Assembly (NCBI GenBank): GCA_934433135.1
Contig: CAKRZO010000008.1
Coordinates: forward strand, 62,001-126,000
Direction of reading: 5' to 3'
Origin: an uncultured Acetatifactor sp.
Lineage (GTDB): Bacteria > Bacillota > Clostridia > Lachnospirales > Lachnospiraceae
DNA: 64,000 nt
Part shown: positions 55,564 through 64,000 of the stretch, in pieces
Position numbering within the stretch: the stretch's first letter is position 1
Layout of the letters: every line of letters starts with the position of its first letter
The notes under the pieces: generated by a model
The model's database searches: none
Told to the model about the DNA's origin: nothing
The model's input: the letters and a program-made list of their open reading frames with translations, nothing else
Program-made: the position numbers and the translations under genes

Positions 55564-57546
55564 TTATTTTTCAGAAGAATCGATGCGAAGGCATCTGACT
55601 GCATTTAAAACAGCAATTACCATAACTCCCACGTCGGCAAATACGGCAACCCACATATCTGCATGGCCGGTTGCACCGAGAACAAGGCAGATGGCTTTTA
55701 CGGCCAACGCAAAGATAATATTCTCGTAGACAATCCGCATGCATTTCCTTGCTCCTTTAATGGCAACGGCAATCTTGCGCGGGTTATCATCCATCAGAAC
55801 CACATCGGCTGCCTCAATGGCCGCATCCGATCCTAACGCACCCATAGCGATACCGATATCCGCTCTGGAAAGCACCGGTGCATCATTGATGCCGTCTCCC
55901 ACAAATACCAGCTGTTCCTTTTTACCTTTTGCGGCAAGAAGCTCTTCCATAGCCGCCACCTTGCCATCCGGTAGTAATTCGCTCTTCACTTCATCAATCT
56001 TCAGTAAAGAAGCAATTCTTTCTGCCGTCTGCCGGTTATCCCCGGTCAGCATTACGGTCTTCTTCACACCCAGAGCCTTTAACGACTGAATTGCGTCAGC
56101 CGCCTGCTCTTTTACCACATCGGAAATCAACAGGTATCCTGCATACTTGTCATCGATTGCCACATGCACCACCGTTCCCGGTTGATCCGGTTCCGGGCAG
56201 GTCAGATTCAGTCTGTTCATAAGTTTGGCATTTCCCGCTGCTACTTTATGGCCGTCTACCTCCGCCTCTACGCCATGACCGCCGATTTCCTCAATTTTCC
56301 CGATCTGCGCCTGATTCCAATCCTTAACATCCCGGCTTCCTGCCGGTACTCCTTCCACGTTCTCATCTTGCTTCAAAGCCGAGCTCTCTGTCCGGTCTTG
56401 CGCCTTTTCCGCTTTCTGTGTCTGGCTCTTCTCCTGAGCTTCCCGCAGGCTCTTAGCAATAGGATGGGAAGAATATTTTTCCGCACAGGCCGCATAATAC
56501 AGCAGATCTTCCGGTTTTTCCCCCTCTGCAGGGCAAATCTGCGTCACTTCAAAAACGCCTTTTGTCAGGGTTCCTGTTTTATCAAAAACCACACATCCGG
56601 TCTGGGACAAAGCTTCCAGATAGTTGGAGCCTTTGATCAGAATTCCTCTGGAAGAAGCACCGCCGATTCCGCCGAAGAAACTTAACGGGATGGAAATCAC
56701 CAGGGCACACGGGCAGCTGATTACCAGGAAAGTCAGCGCTCTGCTGATCCAGTTTGCAAAATCAGCCGGATTGCCCATAAGCAAGTTAATTACCGGCGGC
56801 AGAATAGCCAGGGCAAGTGCACTGTAACATACGGCCGGTGTGTAATAATGCGCAAATTTGGTTATGAAATTCTCCTGTCTGGACTTCTTCATGCTGGAGT
56901 TTTCCACCAGATCCAGAATCTTGGAGACAGTAGACTCCCCGAATTTTTTCGTGGTACGTACTTTTAAAAGCCCGCTTTCATTAATACAGCCGCTGATGAC
57001 CTCTGCACCTTTCTCCACTTTTCTGGGAAGGCTTTCTCCGGTAAGCGCACTGGTATTTAAGACAGAGCTTCCCTCTTCCACAATACCGTCAATGGGGATT
57101 TTTTCTCCGGGACGAACGACAATCACGGTTCCGATCTCCACTTCATCCGGATCTACCTGCTCAAGACTTCCGTCTTCTTTTTCCAGATTGGCGTAATCCG
57201 GGCGAATATCCATCAGTGCACTGATATTACGCCTGCTCTTGCCCACTGCAACGCTCTGAAAGAGTTCACCGATCTGGTAAAACAGCATAACCGCCACGCC
57301 TTCCCGGTATTCTCCCAAAAGAAGCGCACCTACCGTAGCGACTGCCATCAGGAAGTTTTCATCAAAAACCTCTCCGTGAATGATCCCCAAACCGGCTTTT
57401 TTCAGAATGTCATATCCGATGATAAAGTAAGGTATCAGGAAACAAATCGGAACCCAGATTCCTTTTAAAGGTAACAAAGATACCAAAATCAGTAATCCCA
57501 AAGACACCAGGATCCGAATCAATACTTTTTTCTGCTTCTTTGTCAT
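55564..57546 (-). CDS. Heavy-metal P1B-type ATPase (Zn/Cd/Pb type)
   Basis: A 660-residue metal exporter. Membrane metal-binding motif SCPCALVISIPLSFFGG (the CPC form found in Zn/Cd/Pb pumps), phosphorylation site FDKTGTLTKG, and hinge VGDGINDAPVL. There is no N-terminal metal-binding domain; a separate small one is encoded just upstream. A charged, repetitive insert (about 385-430; KSQTQKAEKAQDRTESS) sits in the nucleotide-binding domain. Confidence 0.93.
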   Translation of the reverse strand: MTKKQKKVLIRILVSLGLLILVSLLPLKGIWVPICFLIPYFIIGYDILKKAGLGIIHGEVFDENFLMAVATVGALLLGEYREGVAVMLFYQIGELFQSVAVGKSRRNISALMDIRPDYANLEKEDGSLEQVDPDEVEIGTVIVVRPGEKIPIDGIVEEGSSVLNTSALTGESLPRKVEKGAEVISGCINESGLLKVRTTKKFGESTVSKILDLVENSSMKKSRQENFITKFAHYYTPAVCYSALALAILPPVINLLMGNPADFANWISRALTFLVISCPCALVISIPLSFFGGIGGASSRGILIKGSNYLEALSQTGCVVFDKTGTLTKGVFEVTQICPAEGEKPEDLLYYAACAEKYSSHPIAKSLREAQEKSQTQKAEKAQDRTESSALKQDENVEGVPAGSRDVKDWNQAQIGKIEEIGGHGVEAEVDGHKVAAGNAKLMNRLNLTCPEPDQPGTVVHVAIDDKYAGYLLISDVVKEQAADAIQSLKALGVKKTVMLTGDNRQTAERIASLLKIDEVKSELLPDGKVAAMEELLAAKGKKEQLVFVGDGINDAPVLSRADIGIAMGALGSDAAIEAADVVLMDDNPRKIAVAIKGARKCMRIVYENIIFALAVKAICLVLGATGHADMWVAVFADVGVMVIAVLNAVRCLRIDSSEK

Positions 57547-57585
57547 GATTATCGCCCCTCCTGCTATGGCAGATATGTTTTTTAC

Positions 57586-57804
57586 TTATAAATAAATCTC
57601 ACAGTCAGACTCTACTTTTTTGCAGGCCTTGACTACTCTCTTCATAACTTCCGCCTCATCGGCTCCTTCTTTAAATTCCACATTCATCTTCTGTGTCATG
57701 AAGCTGACAGTTGCATCGGCAACTCCCTCTGTCTTTTGGGCAGCCTCCTCCATCTTCAGTGCACAGTTTGCGCAATCCACTTCAATTTTATATGTTTTCT
57801 TCAT
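57586..57804 (-). CDS. Heavy-metal-associated (HMA) domain metallochaperone
   Basis: 72 residues from ATG 57804 (GAGAGG eight bases upstream). Ferredoxin-like HMA fold with the metal-binding CxxC in VDCANCALKM. The family usually hands metal to a P-type ATPase, and the gene is 39 bases before the pump that lacks its own HMA domain. The acidic residue preceding the CxxC suits Zn or Cd more than Cu. Confidence 0.92.
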   Translation of the reverse strand: MKKTYKIEVDCANCALKMEEAAQKTEGVADATVSFMTQKMNVEFKEGADEAEVMKRVVKACKKVESDCEIYL

Positions 57805-57896
57805 CTCTTTTTCCTCTCTTTCCATTTGTCATTCCATCATGGTGATGTTGAATACCGGATTGCTTCGTACTTTACATTCCGGCAATCCTTATAAAT

Positions 57897-57934
57897 AATA
57901 TAAACATATGAATCAGTGTTCATATGTTTATATT
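57897..57934. promoter_or_regulatory. Palindromic operator of the metal-export operon
   Basis: A 16-base perfect inverted repeat (57897-57912 with 57919-57934) with centre tcagtg; the core is CATATGAA...TTCATATG. It overlaps the -10 box of the promoter at 57930-57957. Position and AT-rich form suit an ArsR/SmtB-family repressor, but no such gene is in the window. Confidence 0.75.
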
Positions 57935-57957
57935 ATCATAAATATTCACTTTGTCAA
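57930..57957 (-). promoter_or_regulatory. Promoter of the metal-export operon
   Basis: On the minus strand, perfect TTGACA (57952-57957), a 16-base spacer and TAATAT (57930-57935). Confidence 0.7.
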
Positions 57958-58001
57958 GAGGGAAAAATAATTTTCTATAAGTTCTTTTTCGATATTCTTT
58001 C

Positions 58002-58484
58002 TTACTGTTTCAAGATCTTTTTGAGACGGTTTCTCATACGATAAATTCTTTCCTTCATAGCCGGCTCCGTTACTCCTTCCAGGCTTGCCAACTCCCTGGC
58101 CGAATAACCGCCCCGGTAATAAAGGCAAAATAATTCTGCCTCTCTTTGCCCTAATTCTTTTGCCATAATGTTAAATAGTTCCGCAAAACCGTAGGATGCA
58201 AAAAATTCGTTATCAATTTCATCTGCAACAATTTCCGCCCGTGTTTTCTGCGCCATACGGCGCTTTTGATTCAAAAGTTTGAATTTCAATGTCTGCATCA
58301 GCCAACCACCGGGATTATCATGGTTTTTCAACATCTCCTCGTGACGCAGTGCCTCACAAAATGTATCCTGTACAATATCTTCCGCCAGAGTGGCAAGCCA
58401 ATACTCCCGTCTTACCACCGCTATCAGTTCCTCATAATATTTATAATAAAGATTTTCAAAGAAGTCATCCTTTGTGTACTTCAT
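58002..58484 (-). CDS. Sigma-70-family (ECF-like) sigma factor
   Basis: 160 residues. Region 2 includes LAEDIVQDTFCEALRH and WLMQTLKFKLLNQKRR; region 4 ends in LYYRGGYSARELASLEGVTE and AMKERIYRMRNRLKK. No anti-sigma gene adjoins it. Its transcript runs toward the metal-export operon, but that operon has its own sigma-A-type promoter. Confidence 0.9.
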   Translation of the reverse strand: MKYTKDDFFENLYYKYYEELIAVVRREYWLATLAEDIVQDTFCEALRHEEMLKNHDNPGGWLMQTLKFKLLNQKRRMAQKTRAEIVADEIDNEFFASYGFAELFNIMAKELGQREAELFCLYYRGGYSARELASLEGVTEPAMKERIYRMRNRLKKILKQ

Positions 58485-58513
58485 AAATCCAGCAACCTTC
58501 TCCCTGTAATTTA

Positions 58514-58566
58514 TGTTTTATTATACATTTGTGTTTTATTATACATACATTTCCCATAAACCGCAA
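58514..58566 (-). promoter_or_regulatory. Promoter of the sigma-factor gene with duplicated -10 region
   Basis: Minus strand TTGCGG (58561-58566), a 17-base spacer and TATAAT (58538-58543). A 15-base segment containing this -10 (58532-58546) is repeated exactly at 58514-58528, giving a second TATAAT 18 bases downstream. Confidence 0.6.
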
Positions 58567-58638
58567 TACTTTTTCCAATATTCAGTTACTATTTTAACAC
58601 AATATTTATCATCATTTTTTATTTATTCTTAAGGTTTG

Positions 58639-58658
58639 TACCTATGAATAGGTATAAT
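58639..58658 (+). promoter_or_regulatory. Operator/-10 region of the XRE-family gene
   Basis: The perfect inverted repeat TACCTAT-GA-ATAGGTA (58639-58654) overlaps a TATAAT box (58653-58658) about 70 bases before the gene. It is likely to be bound by the encoded regulator itself. Confidence 0.5.
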
Positions 58659-58728
58659 CTGTTTATTTTCTGCTAATATGATATTAAGATAGATAAGACG
58701 AAAAGTCAGAGCAAAGGAGAAACCGCAA

Positions 58729-58995
58729 ATGGAATATGGAAAACTGTATGCAGATCATATCCGTAAGCTTTGCAGACAGCGTGGGCTGTCGATTAACAGG
58801 CTGGCGCACATGTCCGGTCTCAGGCAGTCTACCTTGGATAATATTATGCGTGGTGTCAGCTGCAATCCACGCGTGCTTACACTGCACAAAATTGCATTAG
58901 CTTTTGGTATGACACTTTCGGAATTTCTGGATTTTCCGGAATTAAATGATTACTATCCTTACGAAGAAGAGGAGCGGACAAATATTACGTCTTAA
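58729..58995 (+). CDS. XRE-family DNA-binding protein
   Basis: 88 residues, essentially one Cro/C1-type helix-turn-helix domain: LSINRLAHMSGLRQSTLDNI followed by LHKIALAFGMTLSEFLDF. AAAGGAG precedes the ATG. A palindrome upstream suggests autoregulation; no other target is evident. Confidence 0.88.
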   Translation: MEYGKLYADHIRKLCRQRGLSINRLAHMSGLRQSTLDNIMRGVSCNPRVLTLHKIALAFGMTLSEFLDFPELNDYYPYEEEERTNITS

Positions 58996-59001
58996 GCAAA
59001 A

Positions 59002-59023
59002 ACGTGCGCCATCGGGCGCACGT
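59002..59023. terminator. Terminator between convergent XRE and adenine deaminase genes
   Basis: A strong GC stem (acgtgcgcc-atcg-ggcgcacgt) with TTTTTGC following on the minus strand, so it ends the adenine deaminase transcript. It may also end the plus-strand transcript. Confidence 0.75.
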
Positions 59024-59080
59024 TCACACTACCTTCATTTTACGGGGTGCCGGCATCCCGGGAATCGCCGATCACCGACC

Positions 59081-60814
59081 TTAAAAAATGCAATCCTCCA
59101 CTGCCTGTTTTTGTACATCAATCAGTCCAAGACCATTCAGGCGAAGACAGGGAATGACCGGAAGGCTTATAAAAGCTAACGTCATAAAGGGATCGATTCC
59201 TGCTTTGCAGCCCAGTGCAGCTGCCGTTCTTTTTAATTCTTCCAATGTATCTTCCGCTTTCTGCGCTCCCCATAGGCTCATCAGACCGCCCACGGGAAGC
59301 GGTAAGGTTCCCAAAATCTCTCCGTTTTTAACCAGTGCAAGACCGCCTTCCTGTTCCCGAACCGTATTGGCCGCCAACGCCATATCTTCATCATTGACGC
59401 CTGTCACGATTAAATTATGCGTATCATGCGCCACGCTGGTAGCAACCGCCCCTTCCTTCAGGCCATACCCCTTTAAGAATCCGATTCCGATGTGGCCGGT
59501 ATGATGATGCCTTTCCAAAACTGCCACTTTTATAATATCCTTTGAAATGTCCACACCTTTTGCATGGCCCGGATTTACCGTATAAGGAACAACATTCTCC
59601 CGGGTCAGAATCTCTCCCGGAATCAATTCGATTACACGCAGTTTCTCTCCTTCCCGCTTTAACGCCAGATCCTGCGGCGTTACTGTTTCCATATGGAAAG
59701 AATGCAGAATCTCCGGATATTTCTTTTCAATCTCCTTTACCGGTATGCTGCTTTGGAAAACTTGGGATGTTACTTTCTTACCATTCTTATAGACATCTGT
59801 TACTTTTACTTTCTCAAGATCGGACAATACCACCAGATCCGCGTGATATCCCGGTGCTACCGCACCCAGCTGCAGCTTGCCGAAATACTGTGCCGTATGT
59901 AATGTTGCCATTCGAATTGCCTGTATGGGATTGACACCGAGGTTCACGGCTTTCCGGATGATCGCATCCATATGTCCGTCACTGCGAAGTCCCTCCGGAT
60001 GCCGGTCATCGGTAACAAACATGCATCGGGTATAGAAAGGGGCTTTGCATAGAGGCAGAAGAGCTTCCAGATTCCTGGCGGCTGTTCCTTCCCGGATCAT
60101 AACCCACTGCCCCCGGCTGATTTTTTCGATACCTTCCTCCGGCGTGCTGCATTCATGATCCGAACCGATTCCCGCCGTGACATAAGCATTGAGCAGATTG
60201 CCGGAAAGTCCCGGCGCATGCCCGTCCAGCCGCTTTCCGTTTAAGCGGGCGTCTTCCAGTTTTTCCAGAACATCGTCTCTTGCGGCAACTGTGCCGAAAG
60301 CATCCATGACCTCCGCAAGTCCGGCAACTCTCTCACAGCCGTAGTATGGCTTTAATTCCCTTGCCGTAAGGACGGCGCCGGCTTCTTCCATGGGACTTGC
60401 CGGTACGCAGGACGGAAGCATAAAGAACACGTCCATGATAAGTCCTTTCGTCTGCTCCATCATAAAATCAATTCCGCGCGTTCCCGCTACATTGGCAATC
60501 TCATGCGGATCTGTAAATACGCCGGTCGTTCCGTGGGGCAGAACCGCCTTTTCAAATTCTCCGGGCAAAAGCATGGAAGATTCCAGATGAATATGTCCGT
60601 CCAGAAAACCCGGGCACAAATACTTCCCTTCCAGATCCACTTCCTCTTCTCCCTCATAAGAGCCGACTCCCACAATCGTATCCCCGCAGATTGCCACATC
60701 CGCTTTTTCCAGTGTTTCTGTAAATACATTCACCACCACAGCATTCTTCAAAACCAGATCCGCTTTCTTTCTTCCCGCTGCTTCTGCAATTTTTTCCTTC
60801 AGCTGTTTTGTCAT
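59081..60814 (-). CDS. ade: Adenine deaminase
   Basis: A 577-residue amidohydrolase converting adenine to hypoxanthine and ammonia. Metal-site motifs FLDGHIHLESSM, DGHAPGLSG, GSDHECS and VTDDRHPEGL are all present. The C-terminal region (GHIGIGFLKGYGL, then SVAHDTHNLIVTG) is typical of Ade. Length is normal. It is apparently a single-gene transcript, with a TetR-family gene upstream in the same orientation. Confidence 0.95.
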   Translation of the reverse strand: MTKQLKEKIAEAAGRKKADLVLKNAVVVNVFTETLEKADVAICGDTIVGVGSYEGEEEVDLEGKYLCPGFLDGHIHLESSMLLPGEFEKAVLPHGTTGVFTDPHEIANVAGTRGIDFMMEQTKGLIMDVFFMLPSCVPASPMEEAGAVLTARELKPYYGCERVAGLAEVMDAFGTVAARDDVLEKLEDARLNGKRLDGHAPGLSGNLLNAYVTAGIGSDHECSTPEEGIEKISRGQWVMIREGTAARNLEALLPLCKAPFYTRCMFVTDDRHPEGLRSDGHMDAIIRKAVNLGVNPIQAIRMATLHTAQYFGKLQLGAVAPGYHADLVVLSDLEKVKVTDVYKNGKKVTSQVFQSSIPVKEIEKKYPEILHSFHMETVTPQDLALKREGEKLRVIELIPGEILTRENVVPYTVNPGHAKGVDISKDIIKVAVLERHHHTGHIGIGFLKGYGLKEGAVATSVAHDTHNLIVTGVNDEDMALAANTVREQEGGLALVKNGEILGTLPLPVGGLMSLWGAQKAEDTLEELKRTAAALGCKAGIDPFMTLAFISLPVIPCLRLNGLGLIDVQKQAVEDCIF

Positions 60815-60957
60815 AGTTTTTTGACTCCCCTTGCTGTTTTCTTTATGAAATCTCCCGTTTTCTCCGGCATATTATGGCTGTTCTGCCGATATTTTATCGC
60901 CATCTTACCGCCAATGTAATTCTATTTTTTGCAATGAATTCCGGCTGTTTTCCGCTG

Positions 60958-61650
60958 TTATCTCGCCATCATAGCTTCAAAACCGGCCTCTGCCTTTTCT
61001 ACGGTATCCCATACCAGTTTCTCCGCAACCGGCTTTAATTCCATCTGCAGCACTTTTTCAATAACCTGCTTTTGCACTTCGTCCGGCACACGATACAAGG
61101 TAAAGCAACAACTTAAGAAGCGTGTCAACTTATGTTCCATGGTAAAATAAAAATCACACTTTTTGGCCATAAATCCTCTTGTAATTCCCGCAGATGCAAT
61201 TTCCATCTCGTAAAAATCCTTCGGCTCCGCCTCCGGAAGATAGTCTGCAAAAATATACCGCAGTTTATCCGCAGTCGCTTTGTAAATATACTCCGATGTC
61301 TTCGGCAGGGAATATGCCATGGTATAAATCTCTCTCAAGGCTTCCGATAATTCGGCGATGTGAAGTTGCAATGCCGTCTCTACTGCGTAGATCATTAACG
61401 GATCCTTATTCCCTTCCAACATTCCTTCCGCCCGGTAGAACTGATCGCTGTACATCTTCTCTACCAAAATCAAAAGCAGCTCTTCTTTATTCTCGAAAGA
61501 AGCAAAAAAGGCAGACGGGGTGAAGCCTGCTGCCTGAGCAATTGCGGATGTTGTTGTTTTTTCATATCCCTTCTCCAGAAACTGCCGCACTGCAGAAAGA
61601 ATCATCTTATTTTTACGCATAAGTCCCTTGGTTTGAATTTTTTTTGGCAT
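60958..61650 (-). CDS. TetR/AcrR-family regulator
   Basis: About 230 residues from ATG 61650 (GGAGG seven bases upstream; the longer frame to 61686 is not supported). Helix-turn-helix TTSAIAQAAGFTPSAFFASF at the N-terminus; alpha-helical ligand domain after it. Target unknown; the nearest downstream gene on the same strand is adenine deaminase. Confidence 0.88.
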   Translation of the reverse strand: MPKKIQTKGLMRKNKMILSAVRQFLEKGYEKTTTSAIAQAAGFTPSAFFASFENKEELLLILVEKMYSDQFYRAEGMLEGNKDPLMIYAVETALQLHIAELSEALREIYTMAYSLPKTSEYIYKATADKLRYIFADYLPEAEPKDFYEMEIASAGITRGFMAKKCDFYFTMEHKLTRFLSCCFTLYRVPDEVQKQVIEKVLQMELKPVAEKLVWDTVEKAEAGFEAMMAR

Positions 61651-61788
61651 ATTGGTTCCTCCTTCATCAGAATGCTGCCGAAACAACCTGCAGCTTAAGA
61701 ATTGCTGAGATATATGCCATTATACAGCGCTGCCTCCGTTTTGTCCACTGGCTTTTTATATTTCCCGCGGCTGTTCCTACGCACCTGT

Positions 61789-62460
61789 TCATACGCGCTT
61801 TCTTGTGCAACGGATCGTCACTCTGGACTGGCCTCCCACTGTACAGGTAAAAAGAGTCAGATCCCATTCTCCGGAAGTCATCTCTTCTACTGCGTAAGGC
61901 GGCAGAATTTCCACCTCCGCCACTTCATAGGAAAAAAGGTTGCCGTCGATATCCGTAAACAAGACCTCTGCACCCAGCGACAACTCTTTAAGCCTTCCGA
62001 AGTGGCTGGCATAATTATGGGCAGCAATGACCATGGTATCCAGATAAGCGGAACCGGAATACCGACAAGGTGCAATCTTCAGCTTTTTATAACTCCACTC
62101 TCCCATAATGGGAAGTTCCAATGACAGATCCGGAATCTGCAATATACCGATATAGTCTTCCCCGTCAACCTCCTTCTGCGGCATATCCATTTGCGGATTT
62201 AAGAGATAATCCGGAATGCAAATCTCCTGAGCGGAGTTCCCGGTCTCCGGCAGGATTTCCGCCGAACCACCCTGCATCTTTTCCCCCGCCCCTATTTCCG
62301 TATCCATGTTGGGCAGGATGTCCGCTGCAAGTTCTTTCAGAACCGTTCGGGTACTTTCCCCCGCCTGCATATCCGTTACGATATTGTATACAGTCAGGCA
62401 CAGGGCTGCCGCCAAAAGCAACAGCCCTGTTATGGTACAAAAACTATAAGCCTTTTTCAT
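61789..62460 (-). CDS. Sortase
   Basis: A 223-residue membrane-anchored transpeptidase. N-terminal helix FCTITGLLLLAAALCLTVY; catalytic His in MVIAAHNYASHFGRL; catalytic Cys in LTLFTCTVGGQ; Arg in RVTIRCTR. It overlaps the LPXTG pilin gene by 17 bases and may anchor the pilin to the wall, while the other sortase polymerises it. Confidence 0.9.
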   Translation of the reverse strand: MKKAYSFCTITGLLLLAAALCLTVYNIVTDMQAGESTRTVLKELAADILPNMDTEIGAGEKMQGGSAEILPETGNSAQEICIPDYLLNPQMDMPQKEVDGEDYIGILQIPDLSLELPIMGEWSYKKLKIAPCRYSGSAYLDTMVIAAHNYASHFGRLKELSLGAEVLFTDIDGNLFSYEVAEVEILPPYAVEEMTSGEWDLTLFTCTVGGQSRVTIRCTRKRV

Positions 62461-63550
62461 GTCGGTCTTTCCTTTTTAATAAACTGCTGCCAAACAAAAG
62501 CAAAATTCCACTGCCTGCCAGAACCGGTACCGGCCACCACAAGACTCCGGTCTGAGGAAGCTTACCGCCGGGACCGGGCGGAGTCTTGTCCGAACCGTCT
62601 CCCGGAGAGTAGGTATTGGTTACGACAAAGGTAATTCCTTCTTGCGTAACCAGTACTGTATAATTCTTTAAATCCTTTTCCGTCACCTGCCAGACAATCC
62701 GCGAACCGTCCGCCCGATACTCCGGCAGCTCCTTCCAGGTGTATCTCCAGTTGTTGTCTTTGCTTAAGGTTACCGTATCATATACCGCACCATCCCAAAG
62801 CAGCTGAACCGTAATCTGCGTAGGACGCACTTTGTCATTGTCATTCTTCCACACTTTAAGAACCTTGCGCTCAACAGTATCGTCCTCCGGTACCTGGGGC
62901 GGAATTTGTGTCCGGGTATGCTTTGGCTGCGCCGTAACCGCATAAACCCAGGTATTGGTCTCCTTATCCTGTGACGGAAGCTGCACCAGGAAAGGTTCGG
63001 TTGTATAGATATAACCGTCCCGGTTAAGTTCACGTCCTCTTACCAGATATAAACCGGGTTTTAAGGAAGCACCATTCTGCAGCGTATTTTGCTCCGGGAA
63101 CTGCAGCTTACCCTGCGCATCCGTATTCCCACTGCAAAGAGGCGGTACTTTGTCTCTGTCTATATAAGTGCAAAGTGTCTCCGCAAGGCTTTTCCAGGCT
63201 TCCGCATTCAATCCGTCTACCCTTACCGGATAGTTTACGAAGGTCTGTGTCAGCGTATATTCTCCGTACGCATCCGCATCCGCTATGCAGTAAAGATCAA
63301 ACGGTACTCCGGCAACCGGCTGCTTTTCCTGATAATACTCCAGCGTAACGCTTACCGATGCCGATGTATCAATCGCGCCGGCAGCCAGGCTGATTCCCGA
63401 ATGCCATCCAAAAATACAGCAAAAAACAAGTAACGCTATCGTTAACCGGCTGTTTATTCTTTGTCCTGTTTTCTGCCTAATTCCCTGAATCGTTTTTTGC
63501 AACATCTTTTGTATCGTTCTTCGCATCGTTCCCTGCATGTTTTTTTGCAT
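62444..63550 (-). CDS. LPXTG-anchored pilin with Cna-B-type domain
   Basis: About 368 residues from ATG 63550 (GGAGG eight bases upstream; several other in-frame ATGs exist). Signal helix LTIALLVFCCIFGWHSGISL. An N-terminal pilin domain is followed by a Cna-B fold (TVERKVLKVWKNDNDKVRPT to TFVVTNTYSPG), a Pro/Gly linker and the sorting signal KLPQTG with hydrophobic helix and charged tail. The first 74 bases overlap the end of the class C sortase gene. The likely product is a sortase-assembled pilus subunit. Confidence 0.88.
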   Translation of the reverse strand: MQKNMQGTMRRTIQKMLQKTIQGIRQKTGQRINSRLTIALLVFCCIFGWHSGISLAAGAIDTSASVSVTLEYYQEKQPVAGVPFDLYCIADADAYGEYTLTQTFVNYPVRVDGLNAEAWKSLAETLCTYIDRDKVPPLCSGNTDAQGKLQFPEQNTLQNGASLKPGLYLVRGRELNRDGYIYTTEPFLVQLPSQDKETNTWVYAVTAQPKHTRTQIPPQVPEDDTVERKVLKVWKNDNDKVRPTQITVQLLWDGAVYDTVTLSKDNNWRYTWKELPEYRADGSRIVWQVTEKDLKNYTVLVTQEGITFVVTNTYSPGDGSDKTPPGPGGKLPQTGVLWWPVPVLAGSGILLLFGSSLLKRKDRHEKGL

Positions 63551-64000
63551 TCTTCTCACCTCCACCGGTTTTCTTTGCACTGTCTTTTACAAATACCAAA
63601 ACCAGCAAAATCAGCAACAGCGGCAATGCTACAACAGGTGTTACCAGTAAGGGTTCTATCCGGACAGCATCTGAAATAACATGCACGGTCTGCACTTCTT
63701 CTTTATTTTCAATCCTTCGTCCTCTGATCAAAAGACGATGGGTATTAATACCATAAGGGGTGCAGGTCACAAGGGTACAGTAATCCTCCCCCGGAACCGG
63801 CTCCAATGCCTGCGTCTCTTCCGGTTCGACAATCAGAATCTGATCCACCTCATAAGTCAGTGTCTCATTCAGTACCTTCAGAAGGAAAATATCTCCTTCT
63901 ACCAGCTGATCCAGATTGGTAAACAGTTTTGCACTGGGAAGCCCTCTGTGGCCGGAAAGTACGCAATGGCTGCCTTCTCCGCCTACCGGCAGACTGGACC
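63477..64000 (-). CDS. Class C (pilus) sortase, partial, runs off right edge
   Basis: The visible 174 codons are the C-terminal part of a pilus-polymerising sortase. The frame continues past the first ATG at 63848 to the window edge. Catalytic His is in SHCVLSGHRGLPSA, Cys in LVTCTPYGINTHRL with Arg in LLIRGRR. A membrane helix (PLLVTPVVALPLLLILLVLV) and a Lys/Asp/Asn-rich tail follow. The N-terminus lies outside the window. Confidence 0.9.
   Translation of the reverse strand, partial: SSLPVGGEGSHCVLSGHRGLPSAKLFTNLDQLVEGDIFLLKVLNETLTYEVDQILIVEPEETQALEPVPGEDYCTLVTCTPYGINTHRLLIRGRRIENKEEVQTVHVISDAVRIEPLLVTPVVALPLLLILLVLVFVKDSAKKTGGGEKNAKKHAGNDAKNDTKDVAKNDSGN

Noticed and set aside
1..64000. 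tRNA, rRNA and standard riboswitches (including a cobalamin switch before metF)
   Set aside because: I found no cloverleaf or riboswitch core by eye. A covariance-model scan would be needed to exclude them.

Overview
The window looks like a chromosomal segment of a gut-type Lachnospiraceae bacterium (class Clostridia, phylum Bacillota). The basis is strong AGGAGG-type ribosome binding sites, a Gram-positive carbohydrate locus (solute-binding lipoprotein, LplB/LplC-type permeases, AraC regulator), MinCDE, sortase/LPXTG pilus genes, a CspABC-like subtilase and IS66/IS4 remnants. No rRNA, tRNA or CRISPR was seen. Species cannot be named from sequence alone.

Layout. (1) 1-15318, all minus strand: a carbohydrate catabolic operon read from the right. 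It encodes two ABC permeases, a lipoprotein, a membrane-anchored AraC regulator, a TIM-barrel hydrolase-like protein, a SIS protein, an unknown protein, a Gfo/Idh/MocA protein, a GH109-like protein, a GH89-like alpha-N-acetylglucosaminidase and a partial alpha-helical protein leaving the left edge. The enzymes suggest amino-sugar-containing host glycans. (2) 15540-19963: pyrG behind a promoter and hairpin leader, a LacI regulator and an MFS transporter. (3) 19984-27481: four large polytopic GT-C/GtrII-like membrane glycosyltransferases, separated by dispersed palindromic repeats. (4) 27550-31698: a DnaA-box cluster, a scar of broken IS66 and IS4 transposases, then a truncated epimerase, a 3-dehydroquinase-like protein and a divergent AraC regulator. 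(5) 31860-35065: a PseC-like aminotransferase, then minCDE. (6) 35370-42294: an F-type ATP synthase operon with an unusual build. (7) 42542-46786: methionine synthase, its separate reactivation protein and MetF. (8) 46814-47481: a decayed toxin-antitoxin pair hit by a MITE-like repeat. (9) 47566-58566: subtilase, an MMPL exporter with a secreted partner, HdeD-like protein, TetR, a Zn/Cd-type P-ATPase with a metallochaperone, and a sigma factor. (10) 58729-64000: an XRE regulator, adenine deaminase, a TetR regulator and a sortase-assembled pilus operon leaving the right edge.

The most striking observation is the ATP synthase. There is no separate delta-subunit gene. The first ~80 residues of the alpha subunit instead match the C-terminal domain of delta, fused in frame to a complete alpha subunit. 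In the same operon, subunit c carries an N-terminal signal peptide and an acidic linker, and gamma has a basic, low-complexity C-terminal tail. Other notable points are three dispersed repeat families, two of which supply coding sequence or start codons to neighbouring genes, and a three-box DnaA site cluster away from any visible dnaA gene.
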